The notes below the pieces were generated by a model, which worked only from the letters and a program-made list of their open reading frames with translations, was not told the origin of the DNA and did not search any database. Below are positions 55,053 through 64,000 of a DNA stretch of 64,000 nt, in pieces. The translations under genes were made by a program, and so were the position numbers. Position 1 is the stretch's first letter, and every line of letters begins with the position of its first letter. The stretch comes from Adenophora triphylla var. japonica (taxonomy: Eukaryota; Streptophyta; Magnoliopsida; Asterales; Campanulaceae): assembly GCA_022495995.1 (NCBI GenBank), contig JAFEMH010005386.1, forward strand, positions 1 through 64,000, in the 5' to 3' direction.

Positions 55053-55818
55053 TGATGATGCCAAAATCGTCAAATCAGCCCAAATCCAAGCGATGAATGC
55101 TCCGGCGATTGTGAGGCCTGAAAATAAGAGAAAACACATAAACTAAGCCGGAGCGGATCCGGCTAAAGGCCCTCCGGCGTGAGAGTAAGTTCACGGTTTG
55201 TATGTGAGAAATCAAATTGACAGAGTTCCTCCTATGTAAAAAGTAACGTACCAAATAATGAGTCATGGGGCTTGTATTTATAGGGATGGATTGATTGAAT
55301 TCATGTTGGAGTGAACTTGTAAAGAGATAAGATATAATCCTAAGAGAATTATATCTGCTAAAGAGTCATTGTTTGACTTGGATTGGTGTTGATAATTGTA
55401 ATCCTAATTGGATCATGACTGTAGAATCCTTGTTTGATAAGGACTGTGTAATCTGCTAGCCGGAACGCCGAGGAACAGAAATGTTTTATCTCGGCCTTGG
55501 AAAGTAGGCCGAGGTGAATGATTCTGCTTCCTCGTTATTTGGTGCTTGGCCGGCAAGGTAACATGCCAGGGTAAATGATTTTGTTTCCTCGTCACTTGAT
55601 GATATGCCGAGGTACCAACTTTTATCTCCTCGTCACTTGTGACATCTCGGGATATGACGGCCCATGCATGATGATATAATGTCGAGGTGGATGATCCTCG
55701 TTATACGAGGAAAGTGTTCATCGGCCCTGATACTTGTGTGTTGGATTATGTTTATGGCCCAATCCATTTGGGCCCAGCTTGAATAAGCTCATACTCGTAT
55801 CTCGGTTTATACCGTTCA
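55053..55818 (-). repeat. 5' LTR of the Tat element
   Basis: 766 bp, TG...CA ends on the minus strand, followed on the right by the GTTTC duplication (55,819-55,823). A TATTTATAGG on the + strand near 55,276 gives a TATAAATA box on the minus strand. Confidence 0.95.
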
Positions 55819-56004
55819 GTTTCGTTTTTCATAGATTAGATTAATCTGCTGATCATGCGTACGACATAAATAAATTAAATATCCGATGCTTTAGCCAAAA
55901 GTTTAAGCTAAATATTTTTTATGAATGTTAAACCAAGTGATGCATCAATAGTTAAAGCAATTAGAATAAACACTAGTTGCAATTTCGTCTTTATTATTGT
56001 ATCT

Positions 56005-56007
<3 letters not shown>

Positions 56008-56074
<67 letters not shown>
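56008..56074. repeat. (TA)n microsatellite
   Basis: About 33 uninterrupted TA units at the TATATATAT landmark of the array unit, directly before a MITE. In other units this site has four or five TA. Confidence 0.95.
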
Positions 56075-56075
<1 letters not shown>

Positions 56076-56326
56076 TCTCTCGGTCCCATTATAAGTCACA
56101 AATTTTCCATTTTGGACGTCCCATTACAAACCACAAATTCACTATTCCCTCCACTCATTCTCTCTTCTACATTATTTTAATACTCACAACACCATTATAA
56201 TTTATTATTCCCTCCACTCATTCTCTCTCCTATTTTACTTTTGCACTCACAACATTTATATCATTATTTTTTTCCTTAATCTACGCGTAAACAGTAAATT
56301 TCCTCTTTGTAATGGGTCGGAGGGAG
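56075..56326. mobile_element. Stowaway-like MITE
   Basis: 252 bp flanked by TA, with termini CTCTCTCGGTCCCATTATAA and TTTGTAATGGGTCGGAGGGAG. Inserted in the array unit. Confidence 0.85.
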
Positions 56327-56691
56327 TATATATTAAGACAAAATTACATATTCAAATTTTACTCACCTAGGAATCAAACAAGCGAAATATGTTTTTTTTA
56401 TAGCAACTAGCCTCCAAAATATGTCCACTTCTCCAACTTTAATCTGCTGTTTTTCAAGGATGAACGTAACCAAATACAGTGTTTCGTTTTTCATAGATTA
56501 GATTAATCTGTTGATCATGCATACGACATAAATAAATTAAATATCCGTTGCTTTGGTCAAAAGTTTAAGCCAAATATTTCCATTGTTGATATTTTTTATG
56601 AATGTTAAACCAAGTGATGCATCACTAGTTAAACCAATTAGAATAAACATTAGTTGCAATTTCGTCTTTATTATTGTATCTCAAATATATA

Positions 56692-56928
56692 CTCCCTCCG
56701 TCCCGTCCGAAAGGGCACTTTTGGTCAACATCAGTTAACTTTGACCCAAACATTAATGCAAATCTAAACATTATATTGAAATTTTAAAAATTGTTACTGA
56801 TAAATCATTAAATGGTTTATGAATAACAATTTTTAGAATTTCAATAAAATGATTAAATTTTCATTAATGTTTAGGTCAAAGTCAACTGTTGTTGACCAAA
56901 AGTGCCCTTTCGAGCGGGACGGGGGGAG
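56692..56928. mobile_element. Stowaway-like MITE (CTCCCTCCGTCCCGTCCGAA family)
   Basis: 237 bp flanked by TA; long inverted termini (CGAAAGGGCACTTTTGGTCA and its complement on the right). A truncated copy is at 57,509-57,676. Confidence 0.9.
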
Positions 56929-56991
56929 TATATATTAAGACAAAATTACATATTCAAATTTTACTCACCTAGGAATCAAACAAGCGAAATA

Positions 56992-57264
56992 CTCCCTCCG
57001 TCCCACAATTTTATGACTTTTGCAAAATGTACGGGGATTAAGGAGAAATTATTATATTGAAAGTGTTGTGAGTGTGAAAATAAAATAGGAGAGAGAATGA
57101 GTGGAGAGAATAGTAAATTATAATGGTGATGTGAGTATTAAAATAATGTAGGAGGGAGAATGAGTGGAGGAAAAGTAAAGATTCTTTTCCATTTTGGGAA
57201 AGTTATATATTATTGTGGGACGCCCAAAATAGAAAGTTTACATATTATTGTGGGACGGAGGGAG
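56992..57264. mobile_element. Stowaway-like MITE
   Basis: 273 bp flanked by TA, termini CTCCCTCCGTCCCACAATTT and TATTGTGGGACGGAGGGAG. Confidence 0.9.
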
Positions 57265-57508
57265 TATGTGTTTATTTATAACAACTAGCCTCCAAAATAT
57301 GTCCACTTCTCCAACTTTAATTTGATGTTTTTTAAGGATGAACGTACGTAACCCGAATGCAGTGTTTCGTTTTTCATAGATTAGATTAATCTGCTGATCA
57401 TGCATACGACATAAATAAATTAAATATCCGATGATTTGGCCAAAAGTTTAAGCTAAATATTTCCATTGTTGATATTTTTTATGAATGTTAAACCAAGTGA
57501 TGCATCAA

Positions 57509-57676
57509 ATTAATGCAAATCTAAATATTATATTGAAATTTTAAAAATTGTTACTGATAAATCATTAAATGGTTTATGAATAACAATTTTTAGAATTTCA
57601 ATAAAATGATTAAATTTTCATTAATGTTTAGGTCAAAGTCAACTGTTGTTGACCAAAAGTGCCCTTTCGGGGGGAG
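57509..57676. mobile_element. Truncated copy of the 56,692 MITE
   Basis: It starts inside the MITE (TTAATGCAAATCTAAA) and runs to the right terminus, joined on the left directly to array sequence (GATGCATCAA). Its position matches the intact copy in the previous unit, so this is a duplicated array unit that lost the MITE's left end, not a separate insertion. Confidence 0.8.
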
Positions 57677-58200
57677 TATATATTAAGACAAAATTACATA
57701 TTCAAATTTTACTCACCTAGGAATCAAACAAGCGAAATATGTGTTTATTTATAACAACTAGCCTCCAAAATATGTCCACTTCTCCAACTTTAATTTGATG
57801 TTTTTTAAGGATGAACGTACTTAACCCGAATGCAGTGTTTCGTTTTTCATAGATTAGATTAATCTGCTGATCATGCATACGACATAAATAAATTAAATAT
57901 CCGATGCTTTGGCCAAAAGTTTAAGCTAAATATTTCCATTGTTGATATTTTTTATGAATGTTAAACCAAGTGATGCATCAATAGTTAAAGCAATTAGAAT
58001 AAACACTAGTTGCAATTTCGTCTTTATTATTGTATCTCAAATATATATATTAAGACAAAATTACATATTCAAATTATGCTCACCTAGGAATCAAAGAAGC
58101 GAAATATGTGTTTTTTTATAACAACTGGCCTCCAAAATATGTCCACTTCTCCAACTTTAAGATAAGAAGGGACGGAGCCAGCCCTAAAATTTATAACTTA

Positions 58201-58614
58201 GGGTCCGCTCCCGAGTTTGTTAAGGAGAGAAAGGAAAGAAAGAGGAGAGAAGAGAAGAGAAAAGAAAAGAAGAGAAAGGAATTCGATTACTTCCTTCCTA
58301 AATAAACTCGGGAGCAAGTGATGGGAGGAAAAAACTTTAAATTACTTTTGTACCCTTTAATGAAAGAAGAAGAGAAATATATTTGAGGGGTAAAATAGAT
58401 TTATCAAAAAATTTGTTAAGTAAAATTTTCTTTCCTTCCAATTCCTTCCACATTTGGAAGGATTGCCTAGGAGGGAAAGTTTTAAAAAAATTTAAACATT
58501 TTCTTTCCACTTCCTTCCTGAATAAACTCAGGAGCAAGTGATGGGAGGAAAATAGATTAGACTTCCTTCCACTTCCTTTCTTTTCTCCCCTTTTCTAGAC
58601 TCGGGAGCGGACCC
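58201..58614. mobile_element. Tourist-like (PIF/Harbinger) MITE
   Basis: 414 bp with termini GGGTCCGCTCCCGAGTTT and AGACTCGGGAGCGGACCC, flanked by the 3-bp duplication TTA (58,198-58,200 and 58,615-58,617). Purine-rich left half, pyrimidine-rich right half. Confidence 0.85.
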
Positions 58615-58617
58615 TTA

Positions 58618-59671
58618 GGGGTGTAAACGGTTCGGTTTAGTTTGATTTGGGGAAAGTTTAGAGTTAAACCGCTAGTATCGATTTGGAGAAATTTCAAACC
58701 GAGCTAAACCACAAAAAAATTCAAATCGAGCTAAGCTAAACCGCCAAGGTTCGGTTTAGCTCTGTCTAAACCGCGGTTTAATCATTTTGATTTTATGACT
58801 AATTAATATAAAACAGTAAGTAACTAAAATAAACACAGCATTATCAAAGTACCAAACAACAATCTTAAAACAATCTTTAGAGATGATGCAAGATTAAAGA
58901 TGGATTAGATGTTTAGTACCTCATTTCGCTTCCAAGAAAGTGCGAGCAATTTCAATTTGCTGGCTGAGAATTCGCCGAAGAGTGACAGGAAATTGGCCGG
59001 AATTTGTCACCGGAAAGTGAAAATTTCACCGGAGAAGATGGAGACCTTCCTTGCGAAGCTAACCCCACAAAAATCTCCTTCAATTTTGAGCTCAACAGAA
59101 ACAAATCGCAAAACCCATTTACTCTTCAAACTTCAAATTTCTTCAAATATTTGCTCAAAATTGATGATTCGAGCTTGATAATCTTGGATAAAAGGAAGTA
59201 TATGGGATGGGAATCAATATTTAGTGAGGAAGAAGAAATGATTTTGTGGTTTGATGAGAGAAATTTTAGAGAGAGAGAGAGAGAAGAAAGGAGGCGGGGC
59301 TGTAGTAAAATAAAATTAGGTTATTCATTTAGGGGAAGGAATGAGTAATATTTAAGGAAAACTCTTAATTTAATCCCTATTTTATTTTGTGGCTTCTCGG
59401 AAAGACAACAAAATATAGCCGCCTACAAGAGCTGGGACCATAGCTCGGTTTCATAGCTCGGTTTGGAGGTTCGATTCCATAGCTCGGTTTGGCGGTTCGG
59501 TTTAGCTCGGTTTGGCTCGGCACTCTCAAACCGCAAGCTAAACCGAACCACGTGGTTTGTAATTTTTATAAATCGAGCTAAACCACTTAAATAAAAAAAA
59601 ACCGAGCTAAACCCCACGGTTTAGCTCGGTTCGATCTCAAATCGCGGTTTGAGCTAAATCACTTACACCCC
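58618..59671. mobile_element. Terminal-inverted-repeat element (hAT-like, uncertain)
   Basis: Ends GGGGTGTAAACGGTTCGGTT and ...AATCACTTACACCCC are inverted, with further inverted AACCGAGCTAAACC blocks on both sides. The centre (about 58,900-59,350) has higher complexity but no recognised protein. The 8-bp flanks (ATAACTTA and ATCATATT) match only partly, so the superfamily is unsure. Confidence 0.6.
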
Positions 59672-60252
59672 ATCATATTACCCCCTTTTAGTTTCTAAAG
59701 ATAAAATAACTACAACAGTCTCAAAAAATTTGGAGTCGACAAACACAAATAAGATGTAACCATTAAAGAAAAGTAATTAAAAAAAAAAAAAAAGATAGGA
59801 CGGAAGAAAATTTTGAAAAAGAAATAAGTGAGAAGGAATTTTTTGAAAAAAAAAATGTGAAAGTTAAGGAGATAATATAAAAATAAAGTAGAAAAGAGAA
59901 TAAGTGAAAGGAATAGTAAATATTTTTTGCCAGTTTGAATAGTCCAGCTTGAGGTGTGAGTCGTGGGATGGACCAAAAGGAAAATAAATCTGATTTAAGA
60001 TGGGAGAAAGGGAGTAATTGGGAAGAAATTTATGGAAGAAAAAAAATAGTTAAACCATATCATCCGCATGAAATTTCGTTCTCCATTCTTTGTTCTTTTT
60101 TTAACTTCATATTTCATTTAATAATTAAACGCATTTCACTTTCAATTCTAGCTTATTCATGTTTTCTTAGATTTTTCTCTCCGTCTCACCATATTATTAC
60201 TTCTCCATTCATTCTTCAAGTGTTTTCACTGATGTATTATTTGGCATTCGTC
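59672..60252. other. AT-rich intergenic sequence
   Basis: No gene seen; short frames here are low-complexity Phe/Lys-rich stretches. A TCCGTCTCACCATATTATT near 60,180 may be a MITE end. Confidence 0.5.
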
Positions 60253-60813
60253 TGTTGTAAATTTACGCAGCGGAACGGCTCAAGCTTGGAGTAATAATAA
60301 GAGCAATACACACGAAAAGTAAATCACACACAAAGGAACATACAAGAATTGTTAATTCGGTTCGTTGCAACAACAACTACGTCCGGGGGCGCTACCAAGC
60401 CAAAATATTCTCTCTAATATTTTCAGATGTTACAATTTGTTTCTAGGCTATCACATGTATTTATAGGGAACAATAAATCAAATCCTAGTAATAAAAGGAT
60501 TCCTACTCAAGAAAGTAATCTTCTTTCTTCACAAGTCCTTTCAAATATTACTACCAAAAGGAATCACCAATGTAGGAGGAGATCTTGTCCAAATTGGAAA
60601 CCAATCAGCTGCAGAAATATCCTCCTCGTCACGTGGGCGGTCGCCCACCACGCCATGGGCGGTCGCCCAAGTAGGAAATTCCCCGAGCCCAACCTTCTGT
60701 GCAACTGGGCGGTCGCCCATCACCACCTTGGGCGGTCGCCCAGCTCGACAGTCACTCCTCGGCGATTTTCTTCTTGATTCCTTTATCCGTGGTTTTGACT
60801 CAACATCCCAACA
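60253..60813 (-). repeat. 3' LTR of the gag-only copia element
   Basis: 561 bp, TGTTGTAAATTT on the + strand left edge and CATCCCAACA at the right. Four GGGCGGTCGCCC motifs lie at 60,635-60,741, and a minus-strand TATAAATA at 60,458-60,465. Confidence 0.95.
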
Positions 60814-60832
60814 ATCTCCCACCTGGAGACAA
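60814..60832 (-). promoter_or_regulatory. Polypurine tract of the gag-only copia element
   Basis: The minus strand reads CAGGTGGGAGAT directly before TGTTGGG of the LTR, the standard copia polypurine tract. Confidence 0.9.
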
Positions 60833-60905
60833 ACCATCCATGATACCTCTTCTTGAAACAAATTTCAGTGGCCAGCTATTGCGTTGGTAGCGCCCGGCCT
60901 CTTGT

Positions 60906-62396
60906 CTAGTTATCCATGTGAGTTGAAGCTGAGCTACGCTTCAACATAACTGTCGATTCTACCATGCTCCGAGTCTTCATTCCGAATGATCCTCCCTGCA
61001 CATCCCCGCTCACTTGCTTGCTAACTATCGATCCCGAACAGCGCGAATCCACGTGCCCCACACAATCACAAGCTTGGAACCTTTGTGTGTTCTTTGCAAC
61101 CCATCGCATCACCGTTCTAGATCCCGCTCCCATGTTGGCCAAATTGGCTCCGCGTCGGTCGACTTCATCACCCAATTTTCTACCAACATACCGTTTCGTG
61201 AAATTTCTCCCACCATGGCGATCTCGGCCACCACCATTCATCATTGGGATGCGCCTTCGTTTCCCCCAACGACTCATGTTGCATGTGGTATACAACATAT
61301 TTTCCACGCCGCCACGAGTCACCAAGCTAGCTCCGCAGTTTACCTTCCATGTCCCACAACCGAAGGTCACCACACAACCCTCCTTATCAAGTTGCCTTAT
61401 GGAAATCAAGTTCCTCTTCAAATCCGAAATATGTCGCACATCACGTAGCCGCAAAACAGTCCCATCCGTTGCTTTGACCCGAACAACCCCCTTTCCAATG
61501 ACCTTGACAGGATTATTGTTTCCCAAACGAAAAACCCCAAAATCACCCGGAATGTACTGCTCCATTCTTTCTGCACTGGTGCATGAATGAAACGTCGAGC
61601 CCGAATCCAAAACCCACGAATCTGTTAAACTGCTCCCACCCAAGATTAATGCATCCGCTATCTCCTCAGCAACATTCAATTCCTTCGCTCTGCCTGACCG
61701 CTTCGGACAACTTCTCCTAAAGTGCCCCTTCTCCCCACAATTATAGCAAGTAATCACCTTCTTGCCACCCTTACTCTTTTCACCGACATTTAGTGCTAGC
61801 CCCGATGTCCCACCCTTGCTCTTCCTACGAATTTTTTCGCCAAGAATCACATCAACGACATCCGAAAACTTCAACTTCACTTTTCCTGTTGAAACGTTAA
61901 CTGCTATCGCAGTCGTATCCCAACTTTCCGGCAAAGAAGAAAGTAAAATCAATGCTAGTACCTCGTCATCAAGAGTAACAGCCACGGAAGACAGTTGGGT
62001 CGCAGTAGATTTGAATTCACTTATGTGCTTTGTTGCCAACATGCCCTCCACCATCCTTATGTTCAACAGCTTCCTCATTAGATGAGCTTTATTCGCCGCC
62101 GATGGTGCCTCGTACATGCTCGCCAACATCTCTAACATCTCCATGGTAGTCTTCGCCTCCAAAACATTCTTCGCCACATCCTTGGTCAACGTTTGCCTAA
62201 CAAGCCCTAACGCTTTTCGATCCATGATTTCGAATTTTGCTTTCTCTATGTCCGCCGGCTTTTCTTTTAATGGTAGATACAAATCCTTGTTCCACAGAAC
62301 ATCCTCAATTTGTGCCTTCCAAAAATTGAAATCCGTCCCATCAAACTTTTCGATCAACACCTTATTACCATCCTCCAAAGCTCCCAAGAAATCCAT
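60906..62396 (-). CDS. Copia gag-protease (non-autonomous element)
   Basis: 496 residues from the ATG at 62,396 (MDFLGALEDGNKVLIEKFDG). Order: copia gag domain (FNFWKAQIEDVLWNKDLYLP; LMRKLLNIRMVEGMLATKHI; LLSSLPESWDTTAIAVN), Lys-rich linker, CCHC knuckle CYNCGEKGHFRRSC (about residues 260-275) and protease with WVLDSGSTFHSC (about 310) followed by LRDVRHISDLKRNLISIRQL. After the pre-integrase start (about residue 375) the sequence changes to an Arg/Gly-rich tail of about 110 residues that I do not recognise. That is where integrase should begin. The intact frame suggests selection for gag or recent origin. Confidence 0.88.
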   Translation of the reverse strand: MDFLGALEDGNKVLIEKFDGTDFNFWKAQIEDVLWNKDLYLPLKEKPADIEKAKFEIMDRKALGLVRQTLTKDVAKNVLEAKTTMEMLEMLASMYEAPSAANKAHLMRKLLNIRMVEGMLATKHISEFKSTATQLSSVAVTLDDEVLALILLSSLPESWDTTAIAVNVSTGKVKLKFSDVVDVILGEKIRRKSKGGTSGLALNVGEKSKGGKKVITCYNCGEKGHFRRSCPKRSGRAKELNVAEEIADALILGGSSLTDSWVLDSGSTFHSCTSAERMEQYIPGDFGVFRLGNNNPVKVIGKGVVRVKATDGTVLRLRDVRHISDLKRNLISIRQLDKEGCVVTFGCGTWKVNCGASLVTRGGVENMLYTTCNMSRWGKRRRIPMMNGGGRDRHGGRNFTKRYVGRKLGDEVDRRGANLANMGAGSRTVMRWVAKNTQRFQACDCVGHVDSRCSGSIVSKQVSGDVQGGSFGMKTRSMVESTVMLKRSSASTHMDN

Positions 62397-62435
62397 AGCA
62401 AAAGACCAGCCAACCAATGATTCGACAAAACCAAA

Positions 62436-62448
62436 GGCTCTGATACCA
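62436..62448 (-). promoter_or_regulatory. Primer-binding site of the gag-only copia element
   Basis: The minus strand reads TGGTATCAGAGCC two bases after the 5' LTR end (initiator-Met tRNA type). Confidence 0.92.
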
Positions 62449-62450
62449 GT

Positions 62451-63011
62451 TGTTGTGAATTCACGCAGCGGAACGGCCCAAGCTTGGAGTAATAATAAGA
62501 GCAACACACACGAAAAGTAAATCACACACAAAGGAACACACAAGAATTGTTAACCCGGTTCGTTGCAACAACAACTACGTCCGGGGGCGCTACCAAGCCA
62601 AAATATTCTCTCTAATATTTTCAGATGTTACAATTTGTTTCTAGGCTATCACATGTATTTATAGGGAACAATAAATCAAATCCTAGTAATAAAAGGATTC
62701 CTACTCAAGAAAGTAATCTTCTTTCTTCACAAGTCCTTCCAAATATTACTACCAAAAGGAATCACCAATGTAGGAGGAGATCTTGTCCAAATAGGAAACC
62801 AATCAGCTGCAGAAATATCCTCCTCGTCACGTGGGCGGTCGCCCACCACGCCATGGGCGGTCGCCCAAGTAGGAAATTCCCCGAGCCCAACCTTCTGTGC
62901 AACTGGGCGGTCGCCCATCACCACCTTGGGCGGTCGCCCAGCTCGACAGTCACTCCTCGGCGATTTTCTTCTTGATTCCTTTATCCGTGATTTTGACTCC
63001 ACATCCCAACA
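62451..63011 (-). repeat. 5' LTR of the gag-only copia element
   Basis: 561 bp, nearly identical to 60,253-60,813. It carries the same four GGGCGGTCGCCC motifs, the first at 62,833-62,844. Confidence 0.95.
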
Positions 63012-63016
63012 TCGTC

Positions 63017-64000
63017 TTCAAATAACCAAAATCATTAGGTAATTCTCCCTCAGCCAGGCATAAATCAAATTGTACTAAAAAAAATCCTCATTCCCAAACT
63101 TAATTTTAAACTTTCTCTTGATTTAGAATAAATTTAAATATTTAGTTTTAGAAAAATAGTAATAAAATACTACTTTCATTTTATAAAAAGTGTTTTTCTT
63201 TTCATTTCATTTTTAAACAATTTGACAACTTTTTCTATAATTATGCTTTATTTGTAATTTATACAATCATTTATTGAAGTCATCGAGATGTCATCAAGAT
63301 GATTGGTCACTCAAAAACCCTTTATCATAATAAATTAAATAATCATATAATCAAGTGACTTTGTTCTTTGCAGACAATTTCTCATAATATAATGACAAAA
63401 TTTTAAGCATCTCCATTGTAGTCTTAGTGTTAGGTGTACTAGTTTGACTCCCGTGCAATGTACGGACAGTTACTAACGAATAATTTATCGAAATCGAAAT
63501 AAATACGAAAGGAAATAAAGATGCTTGTATACATTGTAAAACATTTATTTGAAAATTATATTCTCAATACAAATATCAGATTGAATGCCACTAAAATAAA
63601 TCCAGTGTTATATTCCTGCGATGCACGGGGAGTTATTGATCCTTAAGAAGACAGAAAGTAAAGGAAATGACGAAATGAGAGAATTTTTTTTATAAAATGT
63701 GAAACACAGCTTTAAAAGACAACATTGTCGTCGCAACTGTCGAAAGAGAAAGAAAGATCATCATTACATATCAATATATTCGGAGCATCGGGATAGTGAA
63801 CTTTATTTAATGTGAAATATAATCGAAAACGACAAATAACATAGTATCGATATATAAGGAGGTCAACAATGAATAAATATTAACCTTTGAATTTTATTAA
63901 TAGTCATAGCATAAAAGGAGGTCGACAATGAATAAATATTAACCTTGAGATTAAAAATATACAATATATCGTACAATTTAAAATATATTTTTTACAGACA
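63017..64000. other. AT-rich intergenic sequence with short repeats
   Basis: No gene seen. A ~57-bp unit (AAGGAGGTCAACAATGAATA) is repeated at about 63,860 and 63,917. Two related segments with CCCGTGCAATGTACGG (63,452) and CCTGCGATGCACGGGG (63,615) look like diverged copies of a common plant repeat end. Confidence 0.5.

Larger units (their letters stand above)
43014..55818 (-). mobile_element. Tat-lineage Ty3/gypsy retrotransposon with antisense gene (12.8 kb)
   Basis: A nearly complete element: two 766-bp LTRs, perfect GTTTC duplications, polypurine tract and primer-binding site. On the minus strand it encodes gag, protease, reverse transcriptase, two successive RNase H domains and integrase; the dual RNase H is diagnostic of the Tat lineage. 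Between integrase and the 3' LTR it carries an 80-bp tandem repeat and a multi-exon gene on the opposite strand, an arrangement known for some Tat-clade elements. Single-base frame changes between gag and pol, between PR and RT, and within integrase suggest it is inactive or carries assembly indels. It inserted into the ~357-bp tandem array. Confidence 0.93.
55819..58161. repeat. Tandem array with ~357-bp unit (right block)
   Basis: The array continues after the Tat element with units starting at 56,456, 57,334 and 57,803 and ending at about 58,161. Unit lengths are inflated by MITE insertions; without them each is about 355-365 bp, apart from the shortened unit at 57,334. With the left block there are about six units. 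No coding sequence. Confidence 0.85.
60253..63011 (-). mobile_element. Gag-only (non-autonomous) Ty1/copia retrotransposon, Tork-like
   Basis: 2,759 bp on the minus strand with 561-bp LTRs, a perfect TCGTC duplication (60,248-60,252 and 63,012-63,016), an initiator-Met primer-binding site and a classic copia polypurine tract. The one ORF encodes gag and protease; integrase, reverse transcriptase and RNase H are absent. It resembles the plant TR-GAG class of gag-bearing non-autonomous elements. LTRs differ by about a dozen bases by eye and the ORF is intact, so it is a fairly recent insertion. Confidence 0.93.

Noticed and set aside
55977..56200. Open frames over the (TA)n tract (Tyr-Ile repeats)
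   Set aside because: Microsatellite translation, no coding support.
60964..62520. Plus-strand ORFs opposite the copia gag
   Set aside because: Shadow frames of the intact gag-protease ORF; no domain.
1..64000. tRNA or rRNA genes
   Set aside because: I recognised no cloverleaf or rRNA core sequence on either strand, though a tRNA scan was not possible here.

Overview
This is a stretch of nuclear DNA from a flowering plant, made almost entirely of nested transposable elements around one ordinary gene. The gene is an intron-containing class-A cytochrome P450 of the CYP71 clan. Ty1/copia and Ty3/gypsy LTR retrotransposons, Stowaway/Tourist-type MITEs, a Pack-MULE-like element and intron-split coding sequence all point to a eudicot. 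An asterid (Lamiales-like) source is my guess from the P450 and the captured plastid biotin carboxylase; it is not proven.

Layout. (1) 1-22,314: two copies of one long non-autonomous Ogre-like (Tat-clade) family. Element B runs on the + strand (1-5,802, then 20,062 to its 3' LTR at 20,496-22,314). It is interrupted by element A (5,803-20,061, minus strand), which has two ~1.7-kb LTRs, an Ogre-type tRNA primer-binding site and a perfect 5-bp target duplication (GGCAC). A landed inside B's 30-bp tandem repeats in the opposite orientation, producing a large inverted repeat. Both copies hold only broken gag and tandem repeats, with no pol seen. (2) 22,315 to ~35.6 kb: a decayed SIRE-type copia element on the minus strand (gag, pol, an extra third ORF), cut on its 3' side by B. 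Inside its gag sits element D (30,612-34,160), a short Ty3 retrotransposon that carries an intronless piece of the plastid acetyl-CoA carboxylase biotin-carboxylase gene. (3) ~35.6-41.5 kb: the P450 gene (two exons, minus strand; MITE in the intron), a foldback element, and a Pack-MULE-like element (40,321-41,518) with a 9-bp target duplication that carries two exons and an intron of a lipoxygenase gene. (4) 41.9-58.2 kb: a tandem array with a ~357-bp unit, interrupted by a copia-like solo LTR, a 12.8-kb Tat-lineage Ty3 element (43,014-55,818) and several MITEs. The Tat element has gag, PR, RT, two RNase H domains and IN on the minus strand, and a spliced gene of its own on the plus strand. 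(5) 58.2-64.0 kb: a Tourist-like MITE, a hAT-like element, a 2.8-kb gag-only copia element with nearly identical 561-bp LTRs (60,253-63,011), then AT-rich sequence.

The elements give a relative history: SIRE before B before A; SIRE before D; tandem array before solo LTR, MITEs and Tat. The only candidate functional host gene is the P450. Even this reads through its normal stop because of a one-base difference in a nine-base homopolymer, which may be an assembly error. No tRNA, rRNA or CRISPR array was recognised.
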